DNA from: Sphingomonas sp. OK281 | Lineage (GTDB): Bacteria > Pseudomonadota > Alphaproteobacteria > Sphingomonadales > Sphingomonadaceae | Direction: 5' to 3' | Assembly: GCF_900115295.1 (NCBI RefSeq) | Contig: NZ_FOVZ01000003.1 | Location: 1-64,000, forward strand | Length of the DNA stretch: 64,000 nucleotides | Part shown: piece after piece, positions 9,015-18,139 of the stretch | How the letters are laid out: each line of letters opens with the position of its first letter | Numbering within the stretch: position 1 is the first letter of the stretch | Notes under the pieces: generated by a model | What the model saw: only the letters and a program-made list of their open reading frames with translations | Told to the model about the DNA's origin: nothing | The model's database searches: none | Position numbers and translations under genes: made by a program

Positions 9015-9806
9015 ATGAACAGCACTGCCAGCCAAACGCTGCTTGGGACCGAAGATGCCGCACCGGTCGTGATGGTCAACCCCAAAGGCGCGTCATCGTT
9101 CCTGCTGATCGGCGATCATGCGGGAAATGCCGTGCCTAGAGCGCTGGGTTCGCTTGGGTTGAGCGACGCCGACCTGGCGCGGCATATCGGCTGGGATATC
9201 GGCATCGGCGAACTGGGCGCGATGCTGGCGGTAAAGCTCGACGCGGTGTTCGTACGCCAGACCTATTCGCGGCTGGTGATCGACTGCAATCGCAACGAAA
9301 CCCAGCCGGACCTGATCGCCGACATCAGCGACGCGACCATCGTCCCGGGCAATGCTGGCCTGGGCGACGCGGACCGTGCGGCACGTCTGGCGGAGATCCA
9401 TGCGCCGTATCAGGCGGCGATCGCAGGCGAACTTGCGCGGCGCGATGCGGCGGGCATGCGGACGATCCTCGTTGCGTTGCACAGCTTCACGCCCGCGATG
9501 CGCGGTGCGCTACGCGACCAGGCGCGACCCTGGCACATCGGTATCCTGCATGACGGCGGGGACACAGGGTTCGCGCACGCACTGCTCGATGTGTTGCGCG
9601 CAGAACCCGACCTGACGGTCGGCGACAACGAGCCGTACCGCATGGACCTGATCGACTACACCATCCCGCGTCATGCCTATCCGGCCAGACGACCTTATGC
9701 GGAAATCGAGATCCGGCAGGACCTGCTGGGCTCGACCGAAGGCTGCGCGGCATGGGCGGATCGGCTGGCGCGATTACTGCCAATTGCTGCAGCGACCGTC
9801 GCTTAG
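9015..9806 (+). CDS. N-formylglutamate amidohydrolase family protein
   Basis: A 263-residue metal-dependent amidohydrolase of the N-formylglutamate amidohydrolase (HutG2-like) family. Recognised by the N-terminal block LLIGDHAGNAVP, the block YSRLVIDCNRN, the block TILVALHSFTP and the C-terminal PYAEIEIRQDLL. The reference enzyme releases glutamate from N-formylglutamate in histidine breakdown, but no other hut gene is nearby, so it may act on another acylated amino acid. It is divergent from the transglutaminase pair, with only 16 bases between start codons, hinting at a shared substrate. A later ATG at 9072 is an alternative start. Confidence 0.88.
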   Translation: MNSTASQTLLGTEDAAPVVMVNPKGASSFLLIGDHAGNAVPRALGSLGLSDADLARHIGWDIGIGELGAMLAVKLDAVFVRQTYSRLVIDCNRNETQPDLIADISDATIVPGNAGLGDADRAARLAEIHAPYQAAIAGELARRDAAGMRTILVALHSFTPAMRGALRDQARPWHIGILHDGGDTGFAHALLDVLRAEPDLTVGDNEPYRMDLIDYTIPRHAYPARRPYAEIEIRQDLLGSTEGCAAWADRLARLLPIAAATVA

Positions 9807-9912
9807 GCACTAGTCCGCCAAGTGCCTCGCCCCGATAACGGCGGCGCGGCATGGATGTGTTGCATTGCGGTAACATGTGGTGGGCCAACTGCGGCCGTCG
9901 CCAGATTGTTAC

Positions 9913-9934
9913 TTGATATATGATGTATCATCAA
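9913..9934. promoter_or_regulatory. Imperfect AT-rich palindrome, candidate operator of the TonB receptor gene
   Basis: A 22-base AT-rich segment begins TTGAT and ends ATCAA with partial dyad symmetry between them. It lies about 60-80 bases before the receptor start in otherwise GC-rich DNA, where a metal-responsive repressor such as Zur or Fur would be expected to bind. It is not a clean match to a known Zur or Fur box, so assignment is tentative. Confidence 0.35.
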
Positions 9935-9991
9935 ATCTACCCGAGACGTCGTACAGGGACGATACCCCGCTAGATACGACGAGGGAATTTC

Positions 9992-12139
9992 ATGAAGACG
10001 ATCTTGTTCGGCGCCACTGCGATGGCCGCCATCCTCGCCTCGCACGCGCAAGCCCAGACCGCCGCCACGGACCCTGCCCCGCCATCGGCCGGATCGACCA
10101 ACCAGCGCGACATCATCGTCACCGCGCCGATCCAGACCAGCGAGCGCGACGTCCTGCAGGGCACCACCGTCCTGACCGGCCAGGAACTCACCCGCCAGCT
10201 GCGCCCGTCGATCGGCGAGACGCTCGCGCGCCAGCCCGGCGTGTCGGCATCGTCATTCGGCCCGAGTGCCTCGCGGCCGATCCTGCGCGGCTTCCAGGGG
10301 GACCGGATCCGCGTGCTGACCGACGGGATCGGCTCGATCGACGTCTCGAACACCTCGGTCGACCACGCGGTCATCATCGATCCGCTGCTCGCCGAGCGTA
10401 TCGAGATCCTTCGCGGCCCGAGCGCGCTCCTCTACGGCACGTCGGCGGTCGGCGGTGTCGTCAACGTCATCGACACGCGGATTCCGCGGTCGGTGCCCGA
10501 GAACGGCTACCGGCTGAACGGGATCGCCAATTATGGTTCGGCCGCCAACGAGCGGTCGGGCGGGATGGCCGGCGACGTCGCGGTCGGCCAGCACCTCGTG
10601 CTGCACGCAGACGGCTCGTACCTGAAGTCGGGCGACCTGCGCACCGGTGGCTATATCCTGTCGCGCGACGCCCGTGCCCAGGCGCTGGCCACCGCCGCCC
10701 TCCCCGCCGATGCCAACGAAGCCGACCCGATCGATTACGCCGCATCGGCGCAGTTGAAGGGCAAGCTGCCCAACACGCAGGCCGAAACCTGGACCGCGGG
10801 CGCGGGCGCGTCGATCATCACCGACAACGGCAGCCTCGGCGTGTCGTACAGCCATTACGACAGCCTGTATGGCGTGCCGGTCCGCTACGCCACGCAACCC
10901 GGCCAGGAGCAGGAGGCGCCCCGCCTCGACGTCGTCCAGAACCGCGTCGACCTGCGCGGCGAGATCGATACCGGCGGCGACGTCATCAGCAAGATCCGCG
11001 TCCGCGTCGGCCAGGCGAGCTATCGCCATTTCGAGCTGGAAGAGGACAACTCCGTCGGCACCGCCTTCTACAACAAGGGCCTCGAAGGACGCCTCGAAGT
11101 CGTCCAGGCGAACCGCGGCGGCTGGCAGGGCGCATCGGGCGTGCAGTTCTACAACCGCATCTTCAACGTGGTCGGCGACGAGGCCTTCCTGCCGAAGAAC
11201 GAGACCAACCAGACCGGGCTGTTCACGCTGCAACAGTATGAATCGGGCAAGTTCCATGCCGAGGGCGGCGTCCGCTACGAGATCACCGATCTCGCCGCGC
11301 GCACGCCCAAGGACGATCTGCGCTTCTTCCGCGGCAGCCAGAGCTATCATTCGGTCTCGGGTTCGCTCGGTGCGTCCTACGCGCTGACCGACGCCATCCG
11401 CGTCGGCCTGAACGGCTCGCGGACCGAGCGTGCGCCATCGGCGGAGGAGCTGTTCGCGAACGGTGCACATGCCGGCACGCAGGCCTACGAACTCGGCAAT
11501 CCCGACTTCAAGCTGGAGAAGTCCTGGGGCCTCGAAGGCACGCTGCACGCGCATGGCGACGGCTTCAGCTTCGACGCATCGGCCTATTACAACTGGTTCT
11601 CGAACTACATTTCAGAGAACCAGGTCGCATCGTCGGTCTGCCAGGCTGCCGCCAATCCGTCTGGCCGCGTGGTCGACCTGCCCTGCTTCCAGTATCAGCA
11701 GGCCGACGCGCGCTATTACGGGTTCGAGGCGGACGCGTCGGTGAAGCTCGCGCAGATCGGTGGCTATGCGGTCAATGCCGACGTGCTCGGCGACTACGTC
11801 CACGCGAACATCGTCGACCAAGGGCCGGTCCCCCGCATTCCGCCGATGCGCGTGCTGGGCGGTATCGAGGCGCAGGGCGACCGGATCAACGGCCGCGTCG
11901 AGGTCGAGCACGTGTTCGACCAGAACCGGATTGCCGCGTTCGAGACGAAGACCGACGACTACACGATGGTCAATGCCTCGATCGGCCTGAGTCCGTTTGG
12001 CAAGGATTCGAAGACGACGTTGCTGCTGAGTGCGAACAACCTGTTCGACGTGAACGCCCGCCGCGCAACGAGCTTCCTGAAGGACTTCGCCCCGCTCGCC
12101 GGCCGCGACTTCCGCGCGACGCTGCGGTTCGGGCTCTAA
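9992..12139 (+). CDS. TonB-dependent outer-membrane receptor, ZnuD-like
   Basis: A 715-residue TonB-dependent receptor. A signal peptide ends at AHAQAQ, followed by a TonB-box-like segment (DIIVTAP) and the plug domain to about residue 170, with RQPGVSASSFGPSASRP and LRGPSALLYGTSAVGGVVNV. A 22-strand beta-barrel follows to the C-terminus (LRFGL). The plug stretch DHAVIIDPLLAERIEIL and the barrel motif YGVPVRY resemble ZnuD-type zinc receptors more than siderophore receptors; this is inference from remembered family patterns. The ATG is preceded by GAGGGAATTTC. It is a single-gene unit, with a hairpin repeat after its stop. Confidence 0.9.
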   Translation: MKTILFGATAMAAILASHAQAQTAATDPAPPSAGSTNQRDIIVTAPIQTSERDVLQGTTVLTGQELTRQLRPSIGETLARQPGVSASSFGPSASRPILRGFQGDRIRVLTDGIGSIDVSNTSVDHAVIIDPLLAERIEILRGPSALLYGTSAVGGVVNVIDTRIPRSVPENGYRLNGIANYGSAANERSGGMAGDVAVGQHLVLHADGSYLKSGDLRTGGYILSRDARAQALATAALPADANEADPIDYAASAQLKGKLPNTQAETWTAGAGASIITDNGSLGVSYSHYDSLYGVPVRYATQPGQEQEAPRLDVVQNRVDLRGEIDTGGDVISKIRVRVGQASYRHFELEEDNSVGTAFYNKGLEGRLEVVQANRGGWQGASGVQFYNRIFNVVGDEAFLPKNETNQTGLFTLQQYESGKFHAEGGVRYEITDLAARTPKDDLRFFRGSQSYHSVSGSLGASYALTDAIRVGLNGSRTERAPSAEELFANGAHAGTQAYELGNPDFKLEKSWGLEGTLHAHGDGFSFDASAYYNWFSNYISENQVASSVCQAAANPSGRVVDLPCFQYQQADARYYGFEADASVKLAQIGGYAVNADVLGDYVHANIVDQGPVPRIPPMRVLGGIEAQGDRINGRVEVEHVFDQNRIAAFETKTDDYTMVNASIGLSPFGKDSKTTLLLSANNLFDVNARRATSFLKDFAPLAGRDFRATLRFGL

Positions 12140-12147
12140 CCCTGGGC

Positions 12148-12175
12148 GATCCTCCCCCCCACCCGGGGGAGGATC
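12148..12175. terminator. GC-rich hairpin, repeat-derived, candidate terminator
   Basis: Perfect 11-bp arms (12148-12158 and 12165-12175) flank a 6-base loop just after the TonB receptor stop. The arm GATCCTCCCCC is the same end sequence as in the larger inverted repeats at 6697 and 59129, so it is a short member of that family. There is no T run after it, so termination is plausible but not classical. Confidence 0.6.
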
Positions 12176-12266
12176 CGCTGCCCCAACATGAAATAACTGT
12201 CATTTTCCGGTTTACGCCGCCCCGCTCCCGCGTTTAGAGAGCGGCCCTCGAACGGGTGGCAAGGTG

Positions 12267-13238
12267 ATGATGCGGAAGGCTATTTTTCTTTCCGTGGGTG
12301 CATGCCTGCCGCTGTTGGCGGCCTGCAACCGGCACCAGTCGACGCTCGCGCCGTTCGGCGAAGAGGCAGACAAGGTCCTCTCGATCACCATCGTTCTGGT
12401 TATCGGCGCGATCGTTCTCGCGGGCGGGCTCGCGTTGCTGATGCGCCATGCGATGCGCGCGCCGGAAGGTCGGCTGACGCACGAGGGCGGGATGAAGCTG
12501 GTGCTCTGGCTCGGCGGCATCGGTCCTTCGATCTTGCTGCTGGGCCTGCTGCTCTACGCCCTCCCCGCGATGCGGCCGCGCGAGGTCGCCAACAGCGATC
12601 TGCGAATCGGCGTCGAGGGCGAGCAATTCTGGTGGCGCGTCCGCTATGCGCCACCGGGCGGCTCGGTGGTCGAGACCGCGAACGAACTTCGCCTCCCCAT
12701 CGGTCGCACCGTCGAACTGTCGCTCCGCAGCCCCGACGTCATCCACAGCTTCTGGGTGCCGGGCTTGGCGGGCAAGATGGACATGATCCCCGGCCGCACC
12801 AACCGGCTCGTCGTTCGCGCGACCAAGGCGGGGACGTACCGCGGCGTCTGCGCGGAGTTCTGCGGGCTCGGCCATGCGCTGATGGCGTTCGACGTGATCG
12901 CAATGCAGCCCGCCGCATTCGAGCGCTGGCTCGGCGAGCAGCGCAAGCCCGCTATCGTCACCGCATCGCCGGGCGCGCGCGCCTTCGCGAGTTACGGCTG
13001 TAGCGGGTGCCACAGCGTCCGCGGCGTCGGCCCGGTCGCGAAGATCGGCCCCGACCTGACGCACTTCGGGTCGCGCCCAACGCTCGCCGCGGGTGTGCTG
13101 CCGATGACGCACGCCAACATCGCCGGGTTCGTGCGGGATCCGGGCAAGACCAAGCCCGGCGTGCGGATGCCCGCCTTCCCGCAGATGTCGGCCGCCGAAG
13201 CCGATCAGATCGCAAGCTATCTTCAGGGGCTCAAATGA
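12267..13238 (+). CDS. ctaC: Cytochrome c oxidase subunit II with fused cytochrome c domain
   Basis: A 323-residue caa3-type subunit II. The N-terminus is lipoprotein-like (LLAAC), followed by two transmembrane helices (about 40-60 and 78-101). The periplasmic cupredoxin domain carries the CuA ligands: H160 (DVIHSFW) and the CAEFCGLGHALM block (C195, C199, H203, M206). A C-terminal cytochrome c domain follows, with haem motif CSGCH at 245-249 and a distal Met in VRMPAF. It takes electrons from cytochrome c and passes them to subunit I. Start codons GTG-ATG-ATG are adjacent; the first ATG is chosen. The stop overlaps the next start (ATGA), so this is gene one of a five-gene operon. Confidence 0.93.
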   Translation: MMRKAIFLSVGACLPLLAACNRHQSTLAPFGEEADKVLSITIVLVIGAIVLAGGLALLMRHAMRAPEGRLTHEGGMKLVLWLGGIGPSILLLGLLLYALPAMRPREVANSDLRIGVEGEQFWWRVRYAPPGGSVVETANELRLPIGRTVELSLRSPDVIHSFWVPGLAGKMDMIPGRTNRLVVRATKAGTYRGVCAEFCGLGHALMAFDVIAMQPAAFERWLGEQRKPAIVTASPGARAFASYGCSGCHSVRGVGPVAKIGPDLTHFGSRPTLAAGVLPMTHANIAGFVRDPGKTKPGVRMPAFPQMSAAEADQIASYLQGLK

Positions 13239-15781
13239 CCACCGAGAGCACCCGATATATCGCGCCCGACCAGAATGATCCGGCGGTCCGCAAGGGGCAG
13301 GAAGATCGCCTGCGCGAAGTGTGGAAGCCGCCGACCGGCTGGTTCTTCCGCTGGACCGACGTCAACAACAACCGGATCGGCGTGTGGTACACGCTGACCG
13401 CGTTCGGGTTCATGTTGTTCGCGGGTGTGCTCGCGCTGATCATGCGCACGCAGCTCGCGGTACCGAACAACGACCTCGTCACGGCGAACACGTTCAACCA
13501 GCTGTTCACGCTGCACGGCTCGATGATGATGTTCCTGTTCGCGGTGCCGATGTTCGAGGCGGTCTCGATCATCCTGCTGCCGCAGCTGCTCGGCGCGCGC
13601 GACCTGCCGTTTCCGCGGCTGTCGGGGTTCGGATATTGGAGCTTCCTGATCGGCGGCGTGTTCGTGTCGGGCTCGATCTTCTTCGACGCGGCGCCCGATG
13701 GCGGCTGGTTCATGTATCCGCCGCTGACGACGCGGACCGATTTGAGCGGGCTCGGCGCGGATATCTGGATGCTGGGCTTGAGCTTCATCGAGGTGTCGTC
13801 GGTGGCGGCGGCGGTCGAGCTGATCGTCGGCGTGCTGAAATGCCGCCCGCCGGGCATGCGGCTCAATCTCATGCCGCTCTACGCATGGTACATCCTAGTC
13901 GTCGCGGTGATGATCCTGTTCGCCTTCCCGCCGCTGATCGCCGGCGACGTGCTGTTCGAGATGGAGCGGCTGCTCAACTGGCCGTTCTTCAACGCGGAAA
14001 AGGGCGGCGATCCGCTGTTGTGGCAGCACCTGTTCTGGATCTTCGGGCATCCGGAAGTCTACATCGTCTTCCTGCCGTCGATCGCGCTGTTCGCGATGCT
14101 CATCCCGACGTTCGCGCAGCGGCATCTGCTCGGCTATCCGTGGATCGTCCTGGCCGCGGTGGGGACGGCGTTCCTGAGCTTCGGGCTTTGGGTCCACCAC
14201 ATGTTCACGACCGGGTTGCCGAAGATCAGCCTCGCCTTCTTTGCCGCCGCATCGGAAGCGGTGGCGATCCCGACCGGCGTCCAGATCTTCGTGTTCATCG
14301 CGACGCTCTGGGCGGGCAATGTCAAGAAATCGACGCCGTTGCTCTATGCGAGCGGGAGCCTAGCGGTGTTCGTGATCGGCGGTCTGACCGGCGTGATGGT
14401 CGCGGTCGCGCCGTTCGACTGGCAGGCGCACGACACCTATTTCATCGTCGCGCATCTGCATTACGTGCTGATCGGCGGCACGCTGCTGCCGCTGTTCGCC
14501 GGGCTGTATTATTACTGGCCGCTGGTGACGGGAAAGAAGCTGTCGGACCGGCTCGGGCGGATTGCGTTCTGGATCATGTTCGTGGGCATGAACCTGACGT
14601 TCTTCCCGATGCATCTGTCGGGCCTGCTCGGGATGCCGCGGCGCGTGTTCACCTATCCGGAGGAGCTCGGGATCGGCGGGCTCAACCTTGCCTCGACGAT
14701 CGGGTCGTACATGTTCGCGACGGGCGTGCTGATCGTCTGCATCGACCTCGCACTGTCGCCGCGCCGCCCCAAGGCGCCGCGCAACCCTTGGAATGCTGGC
14801 ACGCTCGAATGGCTCGCGCTGCCCGACGATGAGGATTGGGGCATCCGATCGGTGCCGCTGATCGAGAGCCGCTATCCGATCTGGGACCAGAAGAACTTCG
14901 TCCAGAAGGTCGACGAGGGCCGCTTCTTCCTGCCCGATGCGGAGGAGATGCGGCGCGAGTCGATCATCACTACCGTGCTCGATGCTCGCCCCCTCCAGGT
15001 GATCCGCCTCGGTACGCCGAGCGTGAAGCCGATGATGACGGCGGTCGCGCTCGCCGGTGTGTTCATCCTGACGACGTACCATCTGTATATCTGGTCGGCG
15101 GTCAGCGGCGTCGCGACGCTCGCCTGCGTGCTGTGGTGGCTTTGGACCGGCACCGCCGAGATCCCCGAAAAGCCGACCAAGCATATCGGCCACGGCATCG
15201 AGGTGCCGCTCTACACGTCGGGGCCGTCGGCGCCGGGCTGGTGGGCGATGTTCATCACGATGATGGCTGACGCGACCGCGTTCTCGGGGTTGGTGTTCGG
15301 CTATTTCTTCTTCTGGACGATCCACAACGACTTCCCGCCGAGCGGGGTCGGGCTCAACGGACCGGGCGTGTTCTGGCCGATGGTAGCGCTGGCGCTGACC
15401 TTGGCCGGCTGGGCCGCAACGGTCGGCGCGCGCGAAGTGCACCGCCGCGGCAACGTCGGTGCGGGTCTCTCGCTGCTGGTCGTCGGGATCGTTGCGACGC
15501 TGTCGAGCCTGTTCGCCGGACTTGCGGGGCCGTGGTATTCGGGGCTCGATCCAGAACTCCACGTCTATCCCGCGATCGTCTGGACGCTGGCGATCTGGAC
15601 TGCGGTCCATGCCGCGATCGGGGTCATCATGCAGGCCTACACGCTCGCGCGCAGTCTCGCGGGGAAGATGACGCCGATCTATGACGCGGACCTGCGCAAC
15701 ATCACCGTGTACCACCATTTCCTCGCACTGACGGGCATCGTGACGTTCTGCACGATCGGCCTGTTCCCGGGTGTCGCATGA
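13235..15781 (+). CDS. ctaD: Cytochrome c oxidase subunits I and III fused in one polypeptide
   Basis: An 848-residue inner-membrane protein that reduces O2 to water and pumps protons. The subunit I part (1 to about 560) has haem a ligand H94 (LHGSMMMF), the CuB site with H272 and cross-linking Y276 in GHPEVY, the proton-channel Glu E274, CuB ligands H321/H322 and haem ligands H407/H409 (VAHLHY). This is the A1-type oxidase pattern. After a linker, residues from about 640 form a subunit III-like domain (PGWWAMFITMMADATAFSG, then HAAIGVIMQAY). The start overlaps the subunit II stop by four bases and the stop overlaps the next start in the same way. The I-III fusion is known in some caa3 oxidases. 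Confidence 0.95.
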   Translation: MTTESTRYIAPDQNDPAVRKGQEDRLREVWKPPTGWFFRWTDVNNNRIGVWYTLTAFGFMLFAGVLALIMRTQLAVPNNDLVTANTFNQLFTLHGSMMMFLFAVPMFEAVSIILLPQLLGARDLPFPRLSGFGYWSFLIGGVFVSGSIFFDAAPDGGWFMYPPLTTRTDLSGLGADIWMLGLSFIEVSSVAAAVELIVGVLKCRPPGMRLNLMPLYAWYILVVAVMILFAFPPLIAGDVLFEMERLLNWPFFNAEKGGDPLLWQHLFWIFGHPEVYIVFLPSIALFAMLIPTFAQRHLLGYPWIVLAAVGTAFLSFGLWVHHMFTTGLPKISLAFFAAASEAVAIPTGVQIFVFIATLWAGNVKKSTPLLYASGSLAVFVIGGLTGVMVAVAPFDWQAHDTYFIVAHLHYVLIGGTLLPLFAGLYYYWPLVTGKKLSDRLGRIAFWIMFVGMNLTFFPMHLSGLLGMPRRVFTYPEELGIGGLNLASTIGSYMFATGVLIVCIDLALSPRRPKAPRNPWNAGTLEWLALPDDEDWGIRSVPLIESRYPIWDQKNFVQKVDEGRFFLPDAEEMRRESIITTVLDARPLQVIRLGTPSVKPMMTAVALAGVFILTTYHLYIWSAVSGVATLACVLWWLWTGTAEIPEKPTKHIGHGIEVPLYTSGPSAPGWWAMFITMMADATAFSGLVFGYFFFWTIHNDFPPSGVGLNGPGVFWPMVALALTLAGWAATVGAREVHRRGNVGAGLSLLVVGIVATLSSLFAGLAGPWYSGLDPELHVYPAIVWTLAIWTAVHAAIGVIMQAYTLARSLAGKMTPIYDADLRNITVYHHFLALTGIVTFCTIGLFPGVA

Positions 15782-16197
15782 CAGAGCCCAAGTCCGGTCG
15801 GCAACGCGAGTCCAACCGCAAGCATTGGGCGCGCGACCTCAAGGTCACGCTGTGGACGCTGATCGTCCCGCCGACGATCTGGGCCGTGCATTTCCTGTTC
15901 TGCTATCTGTGGGTCGCCGTGACGTGCGCGAAATCCTCGACCCCGGGGACGGCGTTGACCGGCTTCCCGCTCGCGACACTGATCGCGACGATCGTAGCGC
16001 TGCTGGGAATCGTCGCGGCGGGCTACATCGCGCGTGTCCAGTCGGAGACGCCGGGTGATCCGGCGCCGCACGAACAGGGCACCGCAATCGATCGCCTCCG
16101 TTTCCTCGCGCTGTCGACGCGGTTGCTGGCGGGGCTGAGCTTCGTCGCGGTGATCTTCACGGCCTTGCCGGTCATCATGTTCGGCGATTGCCGATGA
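15778..16197 (+). CDS. Small three-helix membrane protein of the oxidase operon
   Basis: A 139-residue protein with three predicted membrane helices (about 24-50, 63-85 and 113-135) and a basic N-terminus (KHWARDLKVTLW). I do not recognise a named family. It sits between the fused oxidase subunit gene and the CtaG-like gene, overlapping both by ATGA, so it is translated with them. A role as an extra oxidase subunit or assembly helper, in place of the missing subunit IV, is inferred from position only. Confidence 0.82.
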   Translation: MTEPKSGRQRESNRKHWARDLKVTLWTLIVPPTIWAVHFLFCYLWVAVTCAKSSTPGTALTGFPLATLIATIVALLGIVAAGYIARVQSETPGDPAPHEQGTAIDRLRFLALSTRLLAGLSFVAVIFTALPVIMFGDCR

Positions 16198-16826
16198 GAC
16201 GCGCGAGCCTCGCACTGGGCGCCGTGCTAGTCCCGCTCGGCTGGGCCTTCGCCGCAGCACCGCTAGGGATGGTCGGCCACATGGCGGGTCACATGATAGC
16301 GGTCGCGGTCGCGGCGCCGTTCCTGGCGTACGGGATCGCCGGCAGCCGTTTCGACCCTGCCGAGCGCTGGCCCGCGGTGGTGACTCCGCTCGCGATGTCG
16401 CTTGTCGAACTCGTCGTCGTGTGGCTCTGGCACCTCCCCGCGCTGAGGCTCCGCGTCGACATGCAGCCCCTCGCGCTACTGATCGAGCAGGCAAGCTTCC
16501 TCATCGCTGGCGTCCTCCTCTGGAGCGCCGTACTTGGCACCCGCATTGGCGGCGCCACCGACCGTCGCGCGTCGGGGGTTGCAGCGTTGCTGCTCACCTC
16601 GATGCACATGACGCTGCTCGGCGCGCTGATCGGCCTCGCCCCGCGACCGCTCTACGCGATGATGGCCCAAATGTCGGGGGGCCACCCGGCCATCCACGGT
16701 CTCGACGCACTCGAAGACCAGCAGCTCGGCGGCGTCGTCATGCTGATGGTCGGCGCGGCGAGCTATTTCATCGGCGGGCTCGCGATGCTCGGCGGACTGT
16801 TGAAGACACGGAGCGCGACCGCATGA
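16194..16826 (+). CDS. Cytochrome c oxidase assembly protein, CtaG (caa3 type)
   Basis: A 210-residue integral membrane protein with about six helices and conserved His-rich membrane motifs (MVGHMAGHMIAVAVAAP, VWLWHLPALR, TSMHMTLLGALI). These are typical of the caa3_CtaG family, which helps mature the CuB/CuA centres of caa3-type oxidases. The ATG at 16194 overlaps the previous stop (ATGA); an in-frame TTG two codons upstream is less likely. It belongs to the oxidase operon. Confidence 0.88.
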   Translation: MRRASLALGAVLVPLGWAFAAAPLGMVGHMAGHMIAVAVAAPFLAYGIAGSRFDPAERWPAVVTPLAMSLVELVVVWLWHLPALRLRVDMQPLALLIEQASFLIAGVLLWSAVLGTRIGGATDRRASGVAALLLTSMHMTLLGALIGLAPRPLYAMMAQMSGGHPAIHGLDALEDQQLGGVVMLMVGAASYFIGGLAMLGGLLKTRSATA

Positions 16827-17851
16827 CGATCCGGATCACCTGGGCGCGCGCCGCCGCCGCTATCGTCGGACTGGCGCTCGCCGGGCTGTTGTTCGCGTGG
16901 TCGGGGGTGTTCAACATCGCCGCATCGTCGGGCCATTGGAAGATCACCGACTGGTTCCTCCACTGGACGATGCGCAACTCGGTGCGCACCTATGCCGCGG
17001 TCACGGCGCCCGACGATCCCAAGGCGAAAGAAGGTTTCGTCAGTGCCGCCGGGCTGTTCAAGGCGAGCTGCGCCTCGTGTCACGGTGCGCCCGGCGTCCG
17101 CCCGCTGCCGGTGATGCAGGCCGCGACGCCGCCCGCCCCGAACCTCTCGGTCAACGCGCGCGAGTGGACCGACAAGCAGATCTTCTGGATCCTCAAGCAC
17201 GGCGTCAAATACACCGGCATGCCCGGCTGGGCCGCCAAGGACCGCAACGACGAAGTCCGTCGCATGGTCGCCTTCGTCCGCCTGCTCCCGGAAATGTCAC
17301 CTGCGACCTATCGCTCGCTGACCGAAGTGCCGGGCGTCACCGATACCAAGATTGCCACCTGCGCAGGCTGCCACGGTGCCGACGGACGTGGCCGCGGCCA
17401 GCCCGACATGCCGGTACTCGGCGGCCAGAGCCCGGCGTATCTCCGCGCCGCACTGGAGGCCTATGCAACCGGAAAGCGTCAGAGCGCGGTGATGGCGAAC
17501 GCCGCCGCGACGCTGACGCCAGAGGACACGACGCGCCTCGCGGATCACTTCGCGGCGATGCCGGGAATCGGCGGCGTCACGCCGTCGGGATCGACCGCAG
17601 CTGCCCGAATCGACCGCGAAGGCCTGCCGAAGGTGCAACTCCCCGCCTGCGCAAGTTGCCACGCTCCCGGCAAGCCCTACCCCGTGCTCGCCGGCCAGCG
17701 CGCGAGCTACATCGCGCAACGTCTGCGGAATTGGCGTGGTGACGAGACGGTGGTCGACGCGCGCAAATCGCAGTCGACGATGCCGGTCATCGCACGCCGC
17801 ATTCCTGAGGACATGATCGACCCGCTCGCGCGCTATCTGGCGGGCCGCTGA
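16823..17851 (+). CDS. Membrane-anchored tri-haem cytochrome c
   Basis: A 342-residue cytochrome with an N-terminal membrane anchor (about 8-30) and three c-type haem-binding motifs: CASCH at 83-87, CAGCH at 180-184 and CASCH at 276-280. Each lies in its own class I-like domain with a downstream Met (for example TGMPGW). It resembles periplasmic electron-carrier subunits of the gluconate/alcohol dehydrogenase cytochrome type. As the last gene of the oxidase operon, overlapping the CtaG-like gene by ATGA, it is the likely immediate electron donor to the caa3 oxidase. The donor role is inference. Confidence 0.9.
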   Translation: MTIRITWARAAAAIVGLALAGLLFAWSGVFNIAASSGHWKITDWFLHWTMRNSVRTYAAVTAPDDPKAKEGFVSAAGLFKASCASCHGAPGVRPLPVMQAATPPAPNLSVNAREWTDKQIFWILKHGVKYTGMPGWAAKDRNDEVRRMVAFVRLLPEMSPATYRSLTEVPGVTDTKIATCAGCHGADGRGRGQPDMPVLGGQSPAYLRAALEAYATGKRQSAVMANAAATLTPEDTTRLADHFAAMPGIGGVTPSGSTAAARIDREGLPKVQLPACASCHAPGKPYPVLAGQRASYIAQRLRNWRGDETVVDARKSQSTMPVIARRIPEDMIDPLARYLAGR

Positions 17852-17889
17852 GGGAACGCCGCCCCCAAATCAGCCGGGGCGGCGCGGCA

Positions 17890-18096
17890 TCACTTGCCGA
17901 TCAGGACGTCGCTGGCCTTGACCAGCACCGTGACCGTGTCGCCGGTCGCGAGCGCGAGGTCGGCGATCGCCTCCTCGGTGATGTTGGCGGTGATGACGTT
18001 GCCGCCGCCGATATCGACCTTGATCGAGCCATTGACCGCACCCGGCGTAATCGAGACGATGGTGCCGGAAATCTGATTGCGTGCGCTGATCTTCAT
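17890..18096 (-). CDS. Mop-type molybdate-binding protein (TOBE domain)
   Basis: A 68-residue single-domain Mop protein. The sequence starts MKISARNQISGTIV and continues with NVITANITEEAIADLAL and a closing VLVKASDVLIG, the hallmark of molbindins, which store or buffer molybdate or tungstate in the cytoplasm as hexamers. No modABC or molybdoenzyme gene lies in the window. It is 43 bases downstream of treY on the same strand and could be read through from that operon. Confidence 0.92.
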   Translation of the reverse strand: MKISARNQISGTIVSITPGAVNGSIKVDIGGGNVITANITEEAIADLALATGDTVTVLVKASDVLIGK

Positions 18097-18139
18097 GAAC
18101 GTGCTCCTGTTGAGAAATCGTCGTTTAGCAACGGCTTGG

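Noticed and set aside
9877..11241. Open frame in another phase of the TonB receptor
   Set aside because: Arg/Pro-rich shadow of the receptor gene; signal peptide and plug motifs belong to the other frame.
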